A stretch of 64,000 bases of DNA from Apostichopus japonicus (Eukaryota; Echinodermata; Holothuroidea; Aspidochirotida; Stichopodidae), in NCBI RefSeq assembly GCF_037975245.1, contig NC_092574.1:12613213-12677212 (forward strand), read 5' to 3'. Position numbers and translations under genes: made by a program. Positions 12,901 through 27,900 of the stretch are shown piece by piece. The notes beneath the pieces are model-generated. The model ran no database searches, had not been told where the DNA came from, and worked only from the letters and a program-made list of their open reading frames with translations. Every line of letters begins with the position of its first letter. Position 1 is the stretch's first letter.

Positions 12901-15900
12901 TGTATATGTGCAAATGTGGATTTAGTCACCACCATTCTATAGTTTAGATTTCCATTTCAGGTCACAAACAGGGCAATAACAGCACTTCCCATGTCAATTA
13001 CAGGACCAAACTCAACCAACATTTGTCAATTTATCCAACACTTTTGCAGACTGCACCGGTTACTCAAAATTTTAGACATGTTGTATGAATCAAGTTGACT
13101 TGCTGCTTGTTTGCCAACAACTGAGCAAAACCTCAACTTAGAGGAAAAGGCCTCAATATTTTAGCATACATGTAAATATGCAGGAAGCAAATGGGCATGG
13201 CTCAAGGAATGAGTTACATCTGACACAAACAACTGGACTTGCACATGTAGGCAAGTAGCCCTGTCACTTTTGTTACATCCCAGTAACATGTACACATATG
13301 CCACCAAAACTAAAGGCTGTATGGCAATGAAAGTCAACAAAGAAAGTCATCCCAATATTAGTCATCACATATTGCCAGAGTATAACCTTTTAGCAGTTTA
13401 GATGTTGTCCATAGGAACAAATACCACATGTTGAACAAATGACACCTGTAAACCTTTGTTGCTATGAATTAATACAGTTAACTTACAAATACTTACTTAT
13501 CTGTACAGGAACAGGAAGGTTCAATGCTGAGCAGATCCTGAAAGTTGCAAAACCAGCTAACTCGTCTATCGGATTTGGTGAATCCTTCACAAGGCTAATG
13601 CTGCTAACTTTAGACAAATGCAAAAAAAAAAATTTTAATCAAAAAGATAGCTAAATATAAAGAATTACAATGAAGCACATAGCAATCTAAGTGTCATTTC
13701 TCCAAAACTAAATGTGCTACGATGAAAATTTTTGAAGGTATGTTTGTTTATGCATAAATTTTAGTTGGTAAATTGTTGCATAGAAATTGGATTCTTAATA
13801 TCAGACTAACAATGTATCCATTAGGTAGATTACTTATGCATCACTGCAGACAATGTAGGTAGAAAAAACTTTGGAAAAATGCTATAGTTTTTTGTTTTTT
13901 TTGGCAAGTCATTTAATATACATGAAAAAGTGCCTGGGGAAAAGAATTTGTAGGATGGACTCTATTTAGACAATCTTTTGATCAACTGCTAATTTATTTT
14001 TTGGAAAGCAGGAGGGAAGAGCCCTACTAATTTTGACTGAGATTTATGTAAGGTTTATCGGTTTTACAGAATTAAAGAATCTGCAATGTTTGAGATGTTT
14101 ACCATCGTTATCCAGAAGGGTGACAGTTGAGGTAGACATGGCATCCACTGTTCGAGTATTTCCTGTCGAGCTGATGATGAACACCTCCAGGATCTCATCC
14201 AACTCCACAATTGAATCGTCAATCGGGAGGACATTGATTGGAATGCTAATAGAGCCAGCGGGTAACGTAGCAACAAATTGAACGAGAGAGAAATCGGCAC
14301 CGGATGTGGCTGTTATTGGTGTGACCCCAATGGCTGGATAACACAGAGACACACAAGAAAAAAAAAGAAAAAAACATTCAAAATCTGACCAAGCAAATCT
14401 GAAAAGATTGTTTTATATCATGTTGTTTAAAGCAATAAGCAATAAAACCAATCAACTTTTGAATGCATCTCTGGATATCTTTTTGATTTAACCAATTTAG
14501 CAATTTTACAAGAAAACTAAAAAAAAAAAAAAAAACTATTAAACCTGGTAAGCTTTGAAGAATACTAGTCCTGTATAATTTATGGCCTTTCGTCTACTTA
14601 TTTACTGATTGCAGGCACTGCTAGAAAAGAATGATTAGACCATTGGTTGAATCATTTTCTTACTTTCTTACTTACTTATGATTCAACTAGCTTTGATATT
14701 GAAACATTAATAATATAAACTTATAACTTACAAATTCCAATAAATAATCTCAATTTCACGGAGGGCATCTTTTGGGGATTGAGAAATATGGTTATGGACG
14801 TTTGATAGACAGAAGATGGTTTATGATCAACCGCTGGCTTTGAAGGATTACTTCAGACAGCAATTTAGTATTGATAGTCCCTCCCCCAGGAAGAGAAAGA
14901 CACATTTTCAGTGCTAGTCATGTTTGTCAATAGTCATTTTCAGTTCTAAAATAGTCAGCCTTAAAACAAGCCCTGTCTTCTGGAATGATTCTTCAAGGCT
15001 AACATCCATGTTGACGTCAGCTCCTTGGTAAATGCGTTAATGTTACTGTTATTGATCCATATGTGTTATGAATTCTAATGACTCAACCACGAGATGTTGC
15101 TTTAACATTCATGTAAACAATAGAGTATCCCCTTGATGACATTAAACACCATCTGTCCTTGAGAAAATTTGGTAAACCATTGAAAACTTGTTATTTGAGA
15201 TCATAAACGACCCAGAGATCTTTAAATGGTATAGAATGGTATAGAAACAAGACATTGATGATAGCAGTGTTCTATAACAATCTACAAGGTATCCATATTA
15301 AACCTTGTGCCTGGATGATAGCAGTGTTCTATAACAATCCACAACGTATACAAAGTAAACATTGTGCCTGGATAATAGCAGTGTTCTATAACAATCTACA
15401 ACGTATACAAATTAAACCTTGTTCCTGGATGATAGCAGTGTTCTATAACAATCTACAACGTATACAAATTAAACCTTGTGCCTTGATGATAGCAGTGTTC
15501 TATAACAATCTACAATGTATCCATATTAAACCATGTTCCTGGATGATAGCAGTGTTCTATAACAATCTACAACGTATATAAATTAAACCTTGTGCCTGGA
15601 TGATAGCAGTGTTCTATAACAATCAACAACGTATACAAATTAAACGTTGTGCCTGGATGATAGCAGTGTTCTATAACAATCAACAACGTATACAAATTAA
15701 ACGTTGTGCCTGGATGATAGCAGTGTTCTATAACAATCTACAACGTATACAATTAAACGTTGTGCCTTAAGTCGTCCATCCAATATCTTAAATACTACTT
15801 ACAGATCATGATGTCGACCGGCAAGGTTTGTGCAGCAACCAAACTGAGAGCACCAGCAGGATCTGACTCTGGAAATGCTATGTTATTCGGGACCAACATC

Positions 15901-18900
15901 AGGAGAACACCTACAGAATAAAACAGCTTCATTTGTTATGAGCAATTCTACAAACAAGTTGTCAACTATCATAGTTACAGAGTTACAATATTCCACAGTT
16001 CAAATCAAGCAAGCCAGTGTAATGTTTCCATGTTACAAGGAGGAAATGCTAGACTCCATTGTATATATATTTGTATTTTATAAACATAACAAAAGTAATA
16101 TCTGAGGGAAAAATCAGAGTAGTTTCCATATTTTATGACCTAATTTAACCATATTTGATGATATATCTTAATGGATGAGGGGAGAGGTTGAGAGGGGGTG
16201 GGAAGGGGATGGCAGGGAGTGAGGTGGGGAAATAAAGTTCAAGATAATATATATTAGAAGAGAACATCTTTTTTCCACATTTTATGACCTAATTTTACCA
16301 TACTTTGGTGATATATCTTAATGGATGAGGGGAAATGTTGGGGGGCGGCAGGGAGTGCGTGAGGTGGGGGGGGGGAATGAAGTTCAAGATACTATATAAT
16401 TAGAAGGGAACATCTTTGGCTTCATCTTCAGGTTGAGAGACAGAGCAGAGACAACATGCGAGATATTTTGCTGAAGTGTTTCCATGGTAACTCTTTAATT
16501 TGAATACTCACCAGAATTGATGTCTGAAATAACCACTGAGGCAGATGCCAAAGACGGTGTACCGACTGTAGTAGCAGAAATTGAGATTCCAACCGTTTCG
16601 TCTCCTTCAATAATATTGTCAGTAGCCGTATCCAGAACAACGGTAGCGCACATCTGTCCAGCTGGTATGACCACCTGCAAACCTGCGCCAATGAAGGTGT
16701 CAAAGTCAGCTTGTGTTACCCCTGGTGAAGGGTTGAGAGTCAGTGCTAAAAAAGAACAAAAATAAACAATGATATAAACAACAAATACAAAAATGGAATG
16801 TCAGAGATGCAAATTAAACATAGTCCAAAGACATGTGACTTGAAGATGTTGAGCAGAACTCCATAAATTTGTCAAAGAACATCAGTCAAAATTAACATAC
16901 AGCAATGTAGTTTCAAATTTGCAAAAACTTGAATGAATAAACCCAACTATGTGTTTTGCGAATGCATAGTTAACACAAATGTTATAAATTACAGTACCAA
17001 AATGGTTAGCGTACGACAGAGTGTACCACATATAGATTCTGAAATAATTATGTAAAACAACACTCCCCCACAGTAATCCAACATAAGAGTATTCCAAAAT
17101 GTCAAGCATTATTATTCAGAGATGTAAGAGAACTATAAATGACATGTAAACAATGATCGATGTGACCACTCAATAAATGGAACTGATACGGTAACTTACA
17201 TACGACATTATCCACATTTATCGCACGGCTGTTACAAACTTCCAGTCCAATAGCATTGCCCTCATCAACAGCAAATCCAGTCGTAGAGAATGATACCACT
17301 GAGGGAGAAAAGCAACAGAAAATAACCCCTTGAAATGATTGTTAACTACTAATATAATATGAGTTATATTACCAATCAGTTCTTTGTATATTAAACCTTA
17401 GCTTGATCAGTCTCCTGCAGACTAATCCTCAATTATAAATTACTTGGTCAGTCTTCTGCAAGTTAGATGCTATATAATAAATTACTTGGTCAATCTCCTG
17501 CAAGACCGATCCTATGTAATTAAGAACTTGATCAGTCTCCTGCAAGACCGATCCTATGTAATTAAGAACTTGATCAGTCTCCTGCAAGACCGATCCTAGG
17601 TAATAAAGTACTTGAGCAGTCTCCTGCAAGACCGATCCTATGTAATTAAGAACTTGATCAGTCTCCTGCAAGACCGATCCTATGTAATAAAGTACTTGGT
17701 CAGTCTCCTGCAAGACCGATCCTATGTAATTAAGAACTTGATCAGTCTCCTGCAAGACCGATCCTATGTAATAAAGTACTTGGTCAGTCTCCTGCAAGAC
17801 TGATCCTATGTAATAAAGTACTTGGTCAGTCTCCTGCAAGACCGATCTTATGTAATAAAGTACTTGGTCGGTCTCCTGCAGGACTGATCTTATGTAACAA
17901 AAGTACTTGGTCAGTCTTCTGCAAGACTAATCGTATGTAATAAATTACTTGGTCAATCTCCTGCAAGACCCATCCTATGTAATAAAGTACTTGGTCAGTC
18001 TCCTGCAAGATCGATCCTATGGAATAAAGTACTTGATCAGTCTCCTGCAAGACCGATCTTATGTAATAAAGTACTTGGTCGGTCTCCTGCAGGACTGATC
18101 TTATGTAACAAAAGTACTTGGTCAGTCTTCTGCAAGACTAATCGTATGTAATAAATTACTTGGTCAATCTCCTGCAAGACCGATCCTATGTAATAAAGTA
18201 CTTGGTCAGTCTCCTGCAAGACCGATCCTATGGAATAAAGTACTTGATCAGTCTCCTGCAAGACCGATCCTATGTAATAAAGTACTTGGTCAGTCTTCTG
18301 CAAGACCGATCCTATGTAACGAAATAATTGGTCAGTCTCCTGCAGGACTGATCTTATGTAACAAAAGTACTTGGTCATTCTTCTGCAAGACTTATCGTAT
18401 GTAAAAAAATTACTTGGTCAATCTCCTGCAAGACCGATCCTATGTAACGAAATAATTGGTCAGTCTCCTGCAAGACCATTCCTATGTTATTAAGAACTTG
18501 ATCAGTCTCCTGCAAGACCGATCCTATGTAATAAAGTACTTAGTCAGTCTTCTGCAAGACTTATCATATGTAAAAAATTACTTGGTCAATCTCCTGCAAG
18601 ACCGATCCTATGTAACGAAATAAATGGTCAGTCTCCTGCAAGACCATTCCTATGTTATTAAGAACTTGATCAGTCTCCTGCAAGACCAATCCTATGTAAT
18701 AAAGTACTTGGTCAGTCTTCTGCAAGACTAATCGTATGTCATAAAGTACTTGGTCAATCTTCTGCAAGACCGATCTTATGCAATAAAGTACTTGGTCAGT
18801 CTTCTGCAAGACTAATCGTTTGTAATAAATTACTTGTTCAATCTCCTGCAGGACTGATCTTATGTAACAAAAGTACTTGGTCAGTCTTCAGCAAGACTAA

Positions 18901-21900
18901 TCGTATGTAATAAATTACTAGGTCAATCTCCTGCAAGACCGATCTTATGTAACAAAATAATTGGTCAGTCTCCTGCAAGACCATTCCTATGTTATTAAGA
19001 ACTTGATCAGTCTCCTGCAAGACTAATCGTTTGTAATAAACTACTTGGTCAATCTCCTGCAAGACCGATCCTATGTAACAAAATAATTGGTCAGTCTCCT
19101 GCAAGACTGATCCTATGTAATAAAGTACTTGGTCGGTCTTCTGCAAGACTAATTGTTTGCAATAAATTACTTGGTCAATCTCCTGCAAGACCGATCTTAT
19201 GTAATTAAGAACTTGATCAGTCTCCTGCAAGACTAATCGTATGTAATAAAGTACTTGGTCGGTCTCCTGCAGGATCGATCCCATATAACAAAAGCACCTG
19301 GTCAGTCTCTTGAAAGATTCAGCCTACGTAATACATTACTTGCTCAGTCTACACCTGCGGGATCAGTCACATATTATAAACTACTTTGTCAGTCTCCTCA
19401 TACATTTTTCAGATCTTTGTGCATTTTAACCTATAGTCAGCAAAACAGGAATAAGTTTATGTACAAATATAATGAAAGCATTCTAGGCCTATAAGTGAAG
19501 CATTTTCTTATGAAACATAACAGCCCTTTTGATGTTATTTAACAAGTATCCTATGTGATAATAATGGAGTGAACCCTCAAATTTATGATGTAGCAGGGAA
19601 TGTTACATTACAAACAACTTCAGACCTTGTAAGGTTCTCATATTTTAGAGGATGCTTGTACAAACCAATGGGTGCAGGACTAATATTGACTGTGGCATCA
19701 GGACCAAGGGTGCCCTCTGTGGCTGATGTCATGGAGATTGTAAATGTCTCAACGGTTGGATCAGTATCTGCTACGGTTGGCACATCGATGGATTCACACA
19801 TTGCGTTGGATGGTATGTTAATAAACGTTGGGAGAACGCCAATAACGAATAAATCCAATGATGATGTAGGTGGGGCAAAGTTGAAAGTTATACCTGGGAG
19901 AAACCAACCAAAAAAAAAAAAGGAAAATAACTCAAAATGTTTGCAATCATGCAAACGTATGGCAGTCACCACTGGTGGACAACGTTTATCATATTCAAAG
20001 TAAGTTGAAACTACATCGCTTAACCAGAATGCAAAAAAGGAATTGCGGTTTTGATGCAGTTTTCTTCATGAATCTCATGTAATGTATAGTGAGGGTGTAC
20101 AACACACTTGATCTTTAAGTACTACAGTGAAAAGCAGTGTGATGTGACAAACAAAAAATTTTAAAAAAGACACAGGCTGTCCTGAAATGACCACTGACCT
20201 CAACAACAGGCTTCTTGTACTAAATGTGTTACTAAATATAACATCTGTCATTGATGAAATATTGTGTGAACATGTTTTTTTTACAATTTGATCCCTGGTA
20301 AACTCTAACAAGCATTGACCTCAGCTCATAATATTAGGCTTGTGGTACCCAATGTGGTACAATAACATATCAAATATGCGATCTGTCCAAGCTTCCCTTG
20401 TGATATTATATATATTATATATTAAGGAAGATGTGTTAGTGTAGAGAGACAGGCAAGAGGGGAGTGAGGCAAAAATGTTAGGCATTTGTTGACTTCAAAT
20501 GACATTTGACCTCCACCAAAAACAATAGACTTCCTGAACTGAATGTGGTACTTCTACACACCAATATTAGATTTGCCCAAGCTTCCATTCTTGAGATATC
20601 ATGTTTACATGGTTTTCAAAGTTTGACTTCTGGTGACCCCAAATGACCTTTGACCTCCTCAAAAAGCGATAGGGTTCTTGTACTCATTGTGGTTCATACA
20701 CGTATTAAATATGAGATCAGCCCAAGCTTACGTTACAAGTTTTTCACAATTTGACCCCTGGTGACCTCAAATGACCTCCACAATAAACAATAGGCTTTGG
20801 TACTCAATGTGATACTTCTACACAGCAATATGAAATTGGTCCCAACCTTCCCTTTTCAGATATTGTGTTTACAAGCTAGGCGTCACAAATGCACACACTC
20901 GCACACGCCATCATTAATGCAAAGGTTACGACTATCATCGAAACACAAAGACGACCACTATAGATGAAAGCAAGGCGGAATTGATATCACTTCTTGTATA
21001 ATAGTGTAATTAAATACTGGCATTCCTATTATACAGGATGAGAAGAGAGCCATATCAAATCTTGAAGTTCAACAGGCAACTCTTGGCAATACTTCTGTAC
21101 GACTAGCAAACTACACTGAGATAAATCGCTGTGACTGAATTCCTATTCTTGTGGAAATACCTCTTTTCAAATCTTGACCTTGTTTTGGTTGCTTCCAATT
21201 CTATACAAATTGTATCTAAGGCTTCATTGAATTTGCCAAAGGAATGCATTTGCTGAGGAATTATTAAATTTGGAATCTTAGATGATAACAGCTTAATTTT
21301 GTACTAACAACACACATATACATAGCACCAATGTTGTTAAAGGTCTCTAACTAGTAGAAACATTTTTTCCCTTTTTTTTTCTTTGTCTAATCATAGTTGA
21401 AATTGCTAACTTATAAATCTGTATGATAAACATCATGTATTGAACCCTCCTTGGAATGACTCAGGCTTACTTCTAGAAGGAGGTTTTTTTTTTTCAAGTA
21501 CTCCTTGAAGATGACAAAGTTTGTTTAATATATAAAAAAAAACGAATTTAAGTTTGCTGTTGTGGAGGACTTACCAATGTTGTCTAAGTTTGCTGTGGTG
21601 GAGGACTTACCAATGTTGTTCAAGTTTGCTGTGGTGGAGGACTTACCAATGTTGTTTTAAGTTTGCTGTGGTGGAGAACTTACCAATGTTGTTTTAAATT
21701 TGCTGTGGTGGAGGACTTACCAATGTTGTTGAAGTTTGCTGTGGTGGAGGACTTACCAATGTTGTTTTAAGTTTGCTGTGGTGGAGGACTTACCAATGTT
21801 GTTTTAAGTTTGCTGTTGTGGAGGACTTACCAATGTTGTTTAAGTTTGCTGTGGTGGAGGACTTACCAATGTTGTTTAAGTTTGCTGTGATGGAGGACTT

Positions 21901-24900
21901 ACCAATGTTGTTTTAAGTTTGCTGTGGTGGAGGACTTATCAATGTTGTTTTAAGTTTGCTGTGGTGGAGGACTTACCAATGTTGTTTTAAGTTTGCTGTG
22001 GTGGAGGACTTACCAATGTTGTTTAAGTTTGCTGTGGTGGAGGACTTACCAATGTTGTTTACATTTCCTGTGATGGAGGACCTACAAATTCGAAGACTGA
22101 AGGGGTTACCCGCATTGACATTATAGATAGCTGGGTCAAATTGTAAACCTGGCAGACAGAATGTAAAAGAAACAAGGTCAATGTAAGATATCATAAACAG
22201 GTGTCTTAACCCTTGAAAGGCAAAAATAAACAAAACAAGGCAAAAATACGTAGATATGAAAATAGTTATTATTTGAACAAATTTCAAAGAAGGGTTTAGA
22301 CTCTTTCATGTTCACAGGATAGTCCAGAGGAAAGATGAACATATTCTAGGTATGCTGCTGAAAATTGCATTCCAATCGCACCTAGCATTTTCCAGATGCC
22401 AACATTTCAAGTGGACCCGTTGTACAGCAGCAGTAAACTTGTACAAGCAGGTGTGATGTCACAGAATCACAATGACACAGTTCTTCTAGGCTTTACTTTT
22501 ATTTTAAAAATTGTACAGCCAATTTGCTTCCTCAAAACTGGGATGCTTTATAATATGGGTACACCAGTCATTGGGTTATCAGGGGTGTAGCCAGGATTTT
22601 CAAAGTTGTAGGCACGACTATCCGAGCGGAGCGCCACCATTGGTTGGCACAGGGAGTTACAAGAAAAAAAGTGCTGCAGCTCTATAAAGTCTGTTAATCA
22701 ATGATAGGCTTATTCGACTGTGGAATGTTTCTCAACTGAAATATTATCTGCGTAAATGGGTTCATAACTAGATGTTAAAAAACTGACAAGATCGGATCCT
22801 AGTCCATTTCCGCGGGTAGAGTGTTGAATGAAACGGCACGCGATAGAAATGACAGCCTAGATGACAGAACAATAGGTAACTCAATTTAGCTATACTCTTG
22901 CTACGTTCAATTCAATAGTTTTCCTGTCTAGACTCTTAAACTCGTCCAGCAAGCTTATGGATTTGAATGCAAGCTTATTGTGTTTTTAAAAAAAAAATAT
23001 AACTTGGCCAAAAAAGTGTAGGCCCGAGACTACAGTGCTACATACTGGCTACGCCCCTGGTTATGGATACCTTTACATCCCCTCAATTGAAGTTGGAACC
23101 CGTCCAATCTGTGGTCACAACAATAAAGTAAAAAATCAAGTAAAGAAAAAACATTTTGCTGTCAGTGTGCAACTATGACATCACACCTGTTTGCTTGAAG
23201 TTCGTTTTTTTTTATTCAAAACTGACAGTTTCAATGATCAGTATTTCGAGACTGGCAAGAAGGGATTGGATGCAAATTTCACCAGGATACTTTCATCGCT
23301 CAAAAACATTTTTCCTCTGGACTATCCTTTCAATCGTCATTATCATCATAATTATAAATGACCATAATTATCATTCAGATTATGCTCATTAAAGTCAATG
23401 TTCTTTTCCTTAAACAATTTATAATGACCATAATTATCATTCAGATTATGCTCATTATAGTCAATGTTCTTGTCCTTAAACAATTTATAAATGTTTGTAA
23501 CTGCAAAGGTAAAGTCCTAATTTAACTAAGTACTAAAACATTTTAAAATTAGTGATCAAATTTGCTACAAAACAAGGTTATTCATACTTAGTGAACGGTC
23601 AAGAATCTCCAAAGTTACTGGAGGACCTATTTCCAGAGCACTCGGAAACACATTGATGATGCTCACAGAGAAAGTCTCTAATTGCTCAGTGAGGGTGTCA
23701 TCAACTGCAAAGAACGGACTTGAAGCTGAGCAAGGGTTACCGACAGTAGGAGAAAATTGTATTGGGCTATCAATGTTTGTAAAATCAGTAGCAGTTGCAG
23801 TTATCGGGGTGGCTTGTAGACCTGAAAATGAATTGCAAAAATAAGTTAGGACAAAATGACAGACAGAAGGACAAAAGTTGATATCTGCATGTAAAGATAA
23901 ATTCAGAATCTACTTTTGTTGTCTTGTTTTGGCTGCTACCGCTGCTGCTATTATTATTATTTACCATTATCCCAAGACTCAAGGTTTTATATCCAAATGT
24001 TGTATCATTTCCATTCAGTTTCTGATAACATATATCCTGCAGCATACTCAAAGCAGAACAGGAATCCTGCTTCTATTATAGCACAGGAATTTTACTGCTG
24101 CTGTAATTGCACAGGAATTATACTGCTACTGTTCTCGCACAGGAATTAATTCATCTCATAGCAAATGTAATCATAGCCTATGCTGCATATAGGAATCAAA
24201 GTTCAAGTTTCTCTGGTTATAATCACTGAACAAATATTGAGGATAAAGTCCAACTAACTTTGTGCTTCTTTGGATGAGTAAAAAAACTAAATCAGTTTTC
24301 CTCACAGCTAGAGTACTTGCTGTAGTAGGTAACATGCATGAATCTGGAAGTGGCCAATGGTTAAGAGATTTGCCCAGATGCTGTAAGTTACCAATTTTAG
24401 TGTCTCTCATCTCTCTTCCCCTCCCCCTTCCCTCTCCACTCACCATCCCATCATTTCTCATAAATTTGATGGGTCACAAAACTCCTCAAACCATGTTAGG
24501 GATGATTGCATAATGCCTAAGACAAGATTGATGTTATTACTTATTAGAAACATGACTTCATATGTAAGATAATGCAAAGAAACATTTGTTAACATACTGG
24601 CTAAGATATTAGCAGGAAAGTTTCCATCTGTGCCTGGTGTGAAACAGACTTGGAAAGAAAAGGATGAACCTTCCATGACTGTCATCTGCAAAAAGTCCAA
24701 TTCTACCATTCCATTCATTCCATCTGCAACATAGGATGAAAAAACAAGAATAGAGATTCCACTTGTTATTGGTATCTGTAAACTCCACCTTTCCTATTGT
24801 AAATGGACACATAGTTCCAAAACCTACCTTATTTCCTTGCCCTTCATCATTCCCAGTCTAAATGAAGCTGTACACCTACTCGTTTTTCTTCTACAAGTCA

Positions 24901-27900
24901 CCTCAGTATTTACAAGAGGAAGATTAATCCAATGGAAATATCGACATTCACAAAGCTGTACAACTCAAATACAACCACATTGCCCTACATAGCTCATCTG
25001 GTATATATTCCGTCTACAAGTTACTGTAACTTTACCGATAGCCTCACCAGGTAATCAATGCAATACCTTTGTGACCATACAAAGTCTCAGTAGCTTACTA
25101 CACCATTAACTAGTTGCCCTACATAGCTCATCTGGTACATATTCCATCCTATAAGTTACTTTAACTTTTCCGAGCCCCTCACGAGGATATCAATGCTATC
25201 ACTCTTACCCTGCTCTATATTTGCTATATCACTGAGTCTGGGCGAGTCCAACGCTAGTTCTAAACATATTAACTGTTATGACCAAAGATCTTACCATTGT
25301 CTATTACATTTAACGTAAATGTGTTTGCGGTGGGATCAATGAGCAATATGTTTGGTGGATTGGATATAGTGAGGGTAACGCTGTCCCCTTGTGGTTCCAC
25401 GATTAAATCATCCACGATAACTATTGTAACAGTTGTACATGTCTGACCAGCAGGAATGGTAGCTTGAGAAGGGATAGCAAACTCAGTACTATCTGCTGTT
25501 TGGAAAGTCACAGCTGCCAGAAAAAAATAAAGGAAAAATATGTGAAAAATGCTAGAACGGTATTATTAGGAAAAAAGAAATTACGATCGAAATTTAGGAG
25601 TCTACCAAAATTACACATTTCAGTGCATGAAGTTCTTGTCTATTTGCACTTTCACTTCATACATGCTAAGCTACATCAAAATCCATCACTATAACAACCA
25701 CTAGCCATGAACTATAAAATGACAATCAATTTATGCATAACAATACAAATATTCAGGCTGTTGCTTGAATATAAAAAAAACTGCTTGGTATGTCATTATA
25801 CCATACAATACTTTTAAGTGTCCCAAAGGGGAAAAGCTCACAGCTGATACTCCAAATGATATCTAAGGATCATGTTCTTATCTCATATGAAACTACTTTT
25901 GTGTTCAGATATGAAGATTGCCAGATGAATAAGAGTATGTTCAAATAGCATAGGATATTAAAATACTACCCAGAAACAAAACACTCTTACATGTCATACT
26001 AGGAATGATCTTAGAGGAGTGTGTTTTAGTATCATGAGATAAAACCATAGTTTCTAGTATCATCATATATTAAAATACTGCCCATAAACAAAACACTCTT
26101 ACATGTCATACTAGGAATGATCTTAAAGGAGTGTGTTTTAGTATCATGAGATCAAACCATAGTTTCTAATATCATCAGATATCAAAATACTGCCCATAAA
26201 CAAAACACTCTTACATGTCATACTAGGAATGATCTTAGAGGAGTGTGTTTTAATATCATGAGATAAAACCATAGTTTCTAGTATCATCATATATTAAAAT
26301 ACTGCCCATAAACAAAACACTCTTACATGTCATACTAGGAAGGATCTTAAAAGAGTGTGTTTTAGTATCATGAGATAAAACCAGTTTCTAGTATCATCAT
26401 ATATTAAAATACTGCCCATAAACAAACCCTCTTACATGTCATACTAGGAATGATCTTAAAGGAGTGTGTTTTAGTATCATGAGATAAAACCATTGTTTCT
26501 AGTATCATCAGATATTAAAATACTGCCCATAAACAAAACAATCTTACATGTCATACTAGGAATGATCTTAAAGGAGTGTGTTTTAGTATCATAAGATAAA
26601 ACCATAGTTTCTTGTATCATCAGATATTAAAATACTGCCCATAAACAAAACACTCTTACATGTCATACTAGGAATGATATCTCAAAGGAATGCATTTATG
26701 TAGAATGGTACTATATACTTAATCCATTGCTTTACATCTTAACTATCATTCTTGGAAACAGAATACAATGTAAAATTTATTGCCAGACCTGTACATAGTG
26801 CCAGAATTAATTCTGTGCGTTAAGAGAGTGATCGAGATTAAGATCATAAATCTGTTTTGCCACTGATAACTTACATACAGTCAAATCTACAGCAACAGGA
26901 TTGGCTGGGGTAAGACAAAGCGTGGTCATGGCTGTTCCCTGATTCTCTTGTGCATTGCCTGTAGGCTGCAGAAATCCAACAGTTTGATCTGTAAGCATGA
27001 AATCAAAGGGGGTACATTAGAAGAATTCATTAGTTAAACTTTAGACATGTCTGAAGAAAGGATCATCTAGCTATGATACATAAGCTTTACATCAAATATA
27101 TATTACCATTGTCTTGAACATTCAGAGTAAATGTGTTCGCTGCATTATCAATCATAACTGAAGCTGGAGGATTGGAGATGGTGATGCTAACGACATCACC
27201 AGCTGGTTCAACAATCAAGTCATCCACAATGGTGATTGTCAGCTGGGCACATATCTGACCAGCAATGATGGTGATGGTTGTAGGTACGGTAAAGTCTCCA
27301 GTGTTTGCAGTCACTGTTGTTACGTCTATCAAGAAATAAAGCATATAGATTTTTCTATTTAAAATGATTTTTTTAAGGAATTGGCATTATACGGTGTAAC
27401 CTGACAGGTGAGACTTGAATATTTAAATATTATTAGGGGAGGGGAGATTCTAGAGAGTTATTCTGTACACTGAATATAACCAGACCAGATCAAAAATGAA
27501 ACCAGCATGAAAACATTTCATGGTTCCTTTATTGCTGCTGCTCATTGAATTGATTAACAGGTTACACTCCAAGTATGTAATGATGAAGCAAGGTCAGTAG
27601 TTGCCCTGTGAAGTTATTAATGATACAAACATGTAAACAATGCAAAGCCACACTCCTTCATAAATACACATGTTATCAATTGCACACACCTCGCCATGTG
27701 TAGGCTACCTACCAATATCACACATTTGAAGAAACTTTGACTTATGATTGTCTAGTTATTGCAAGTTTTGAAAATTTTGCATTTGACCCTGTGACCTAAC
27801 CATCAGCCCCACTTCCTCATAAATATGCATGATATCACATGCAGGACACATCAGCATGTGTAGGGATATCACCGATTTGTGCATACTAAGCTTGAAGAAA

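Noticed and set aside
15255-15581. 108-codon plus-strand repeat protein
   Set aside because: A product of the 57-bp minisatellite; no start, splice or domain evidence.
17429-19284. Long ORFs of 14-residue repeats (up to 148 codons) on both strands
   Set aside because: They follow from a 42-bp tandem repeat with few stops and have no splice or start context. The surrounding exons E29 and E30 join directly in phase.
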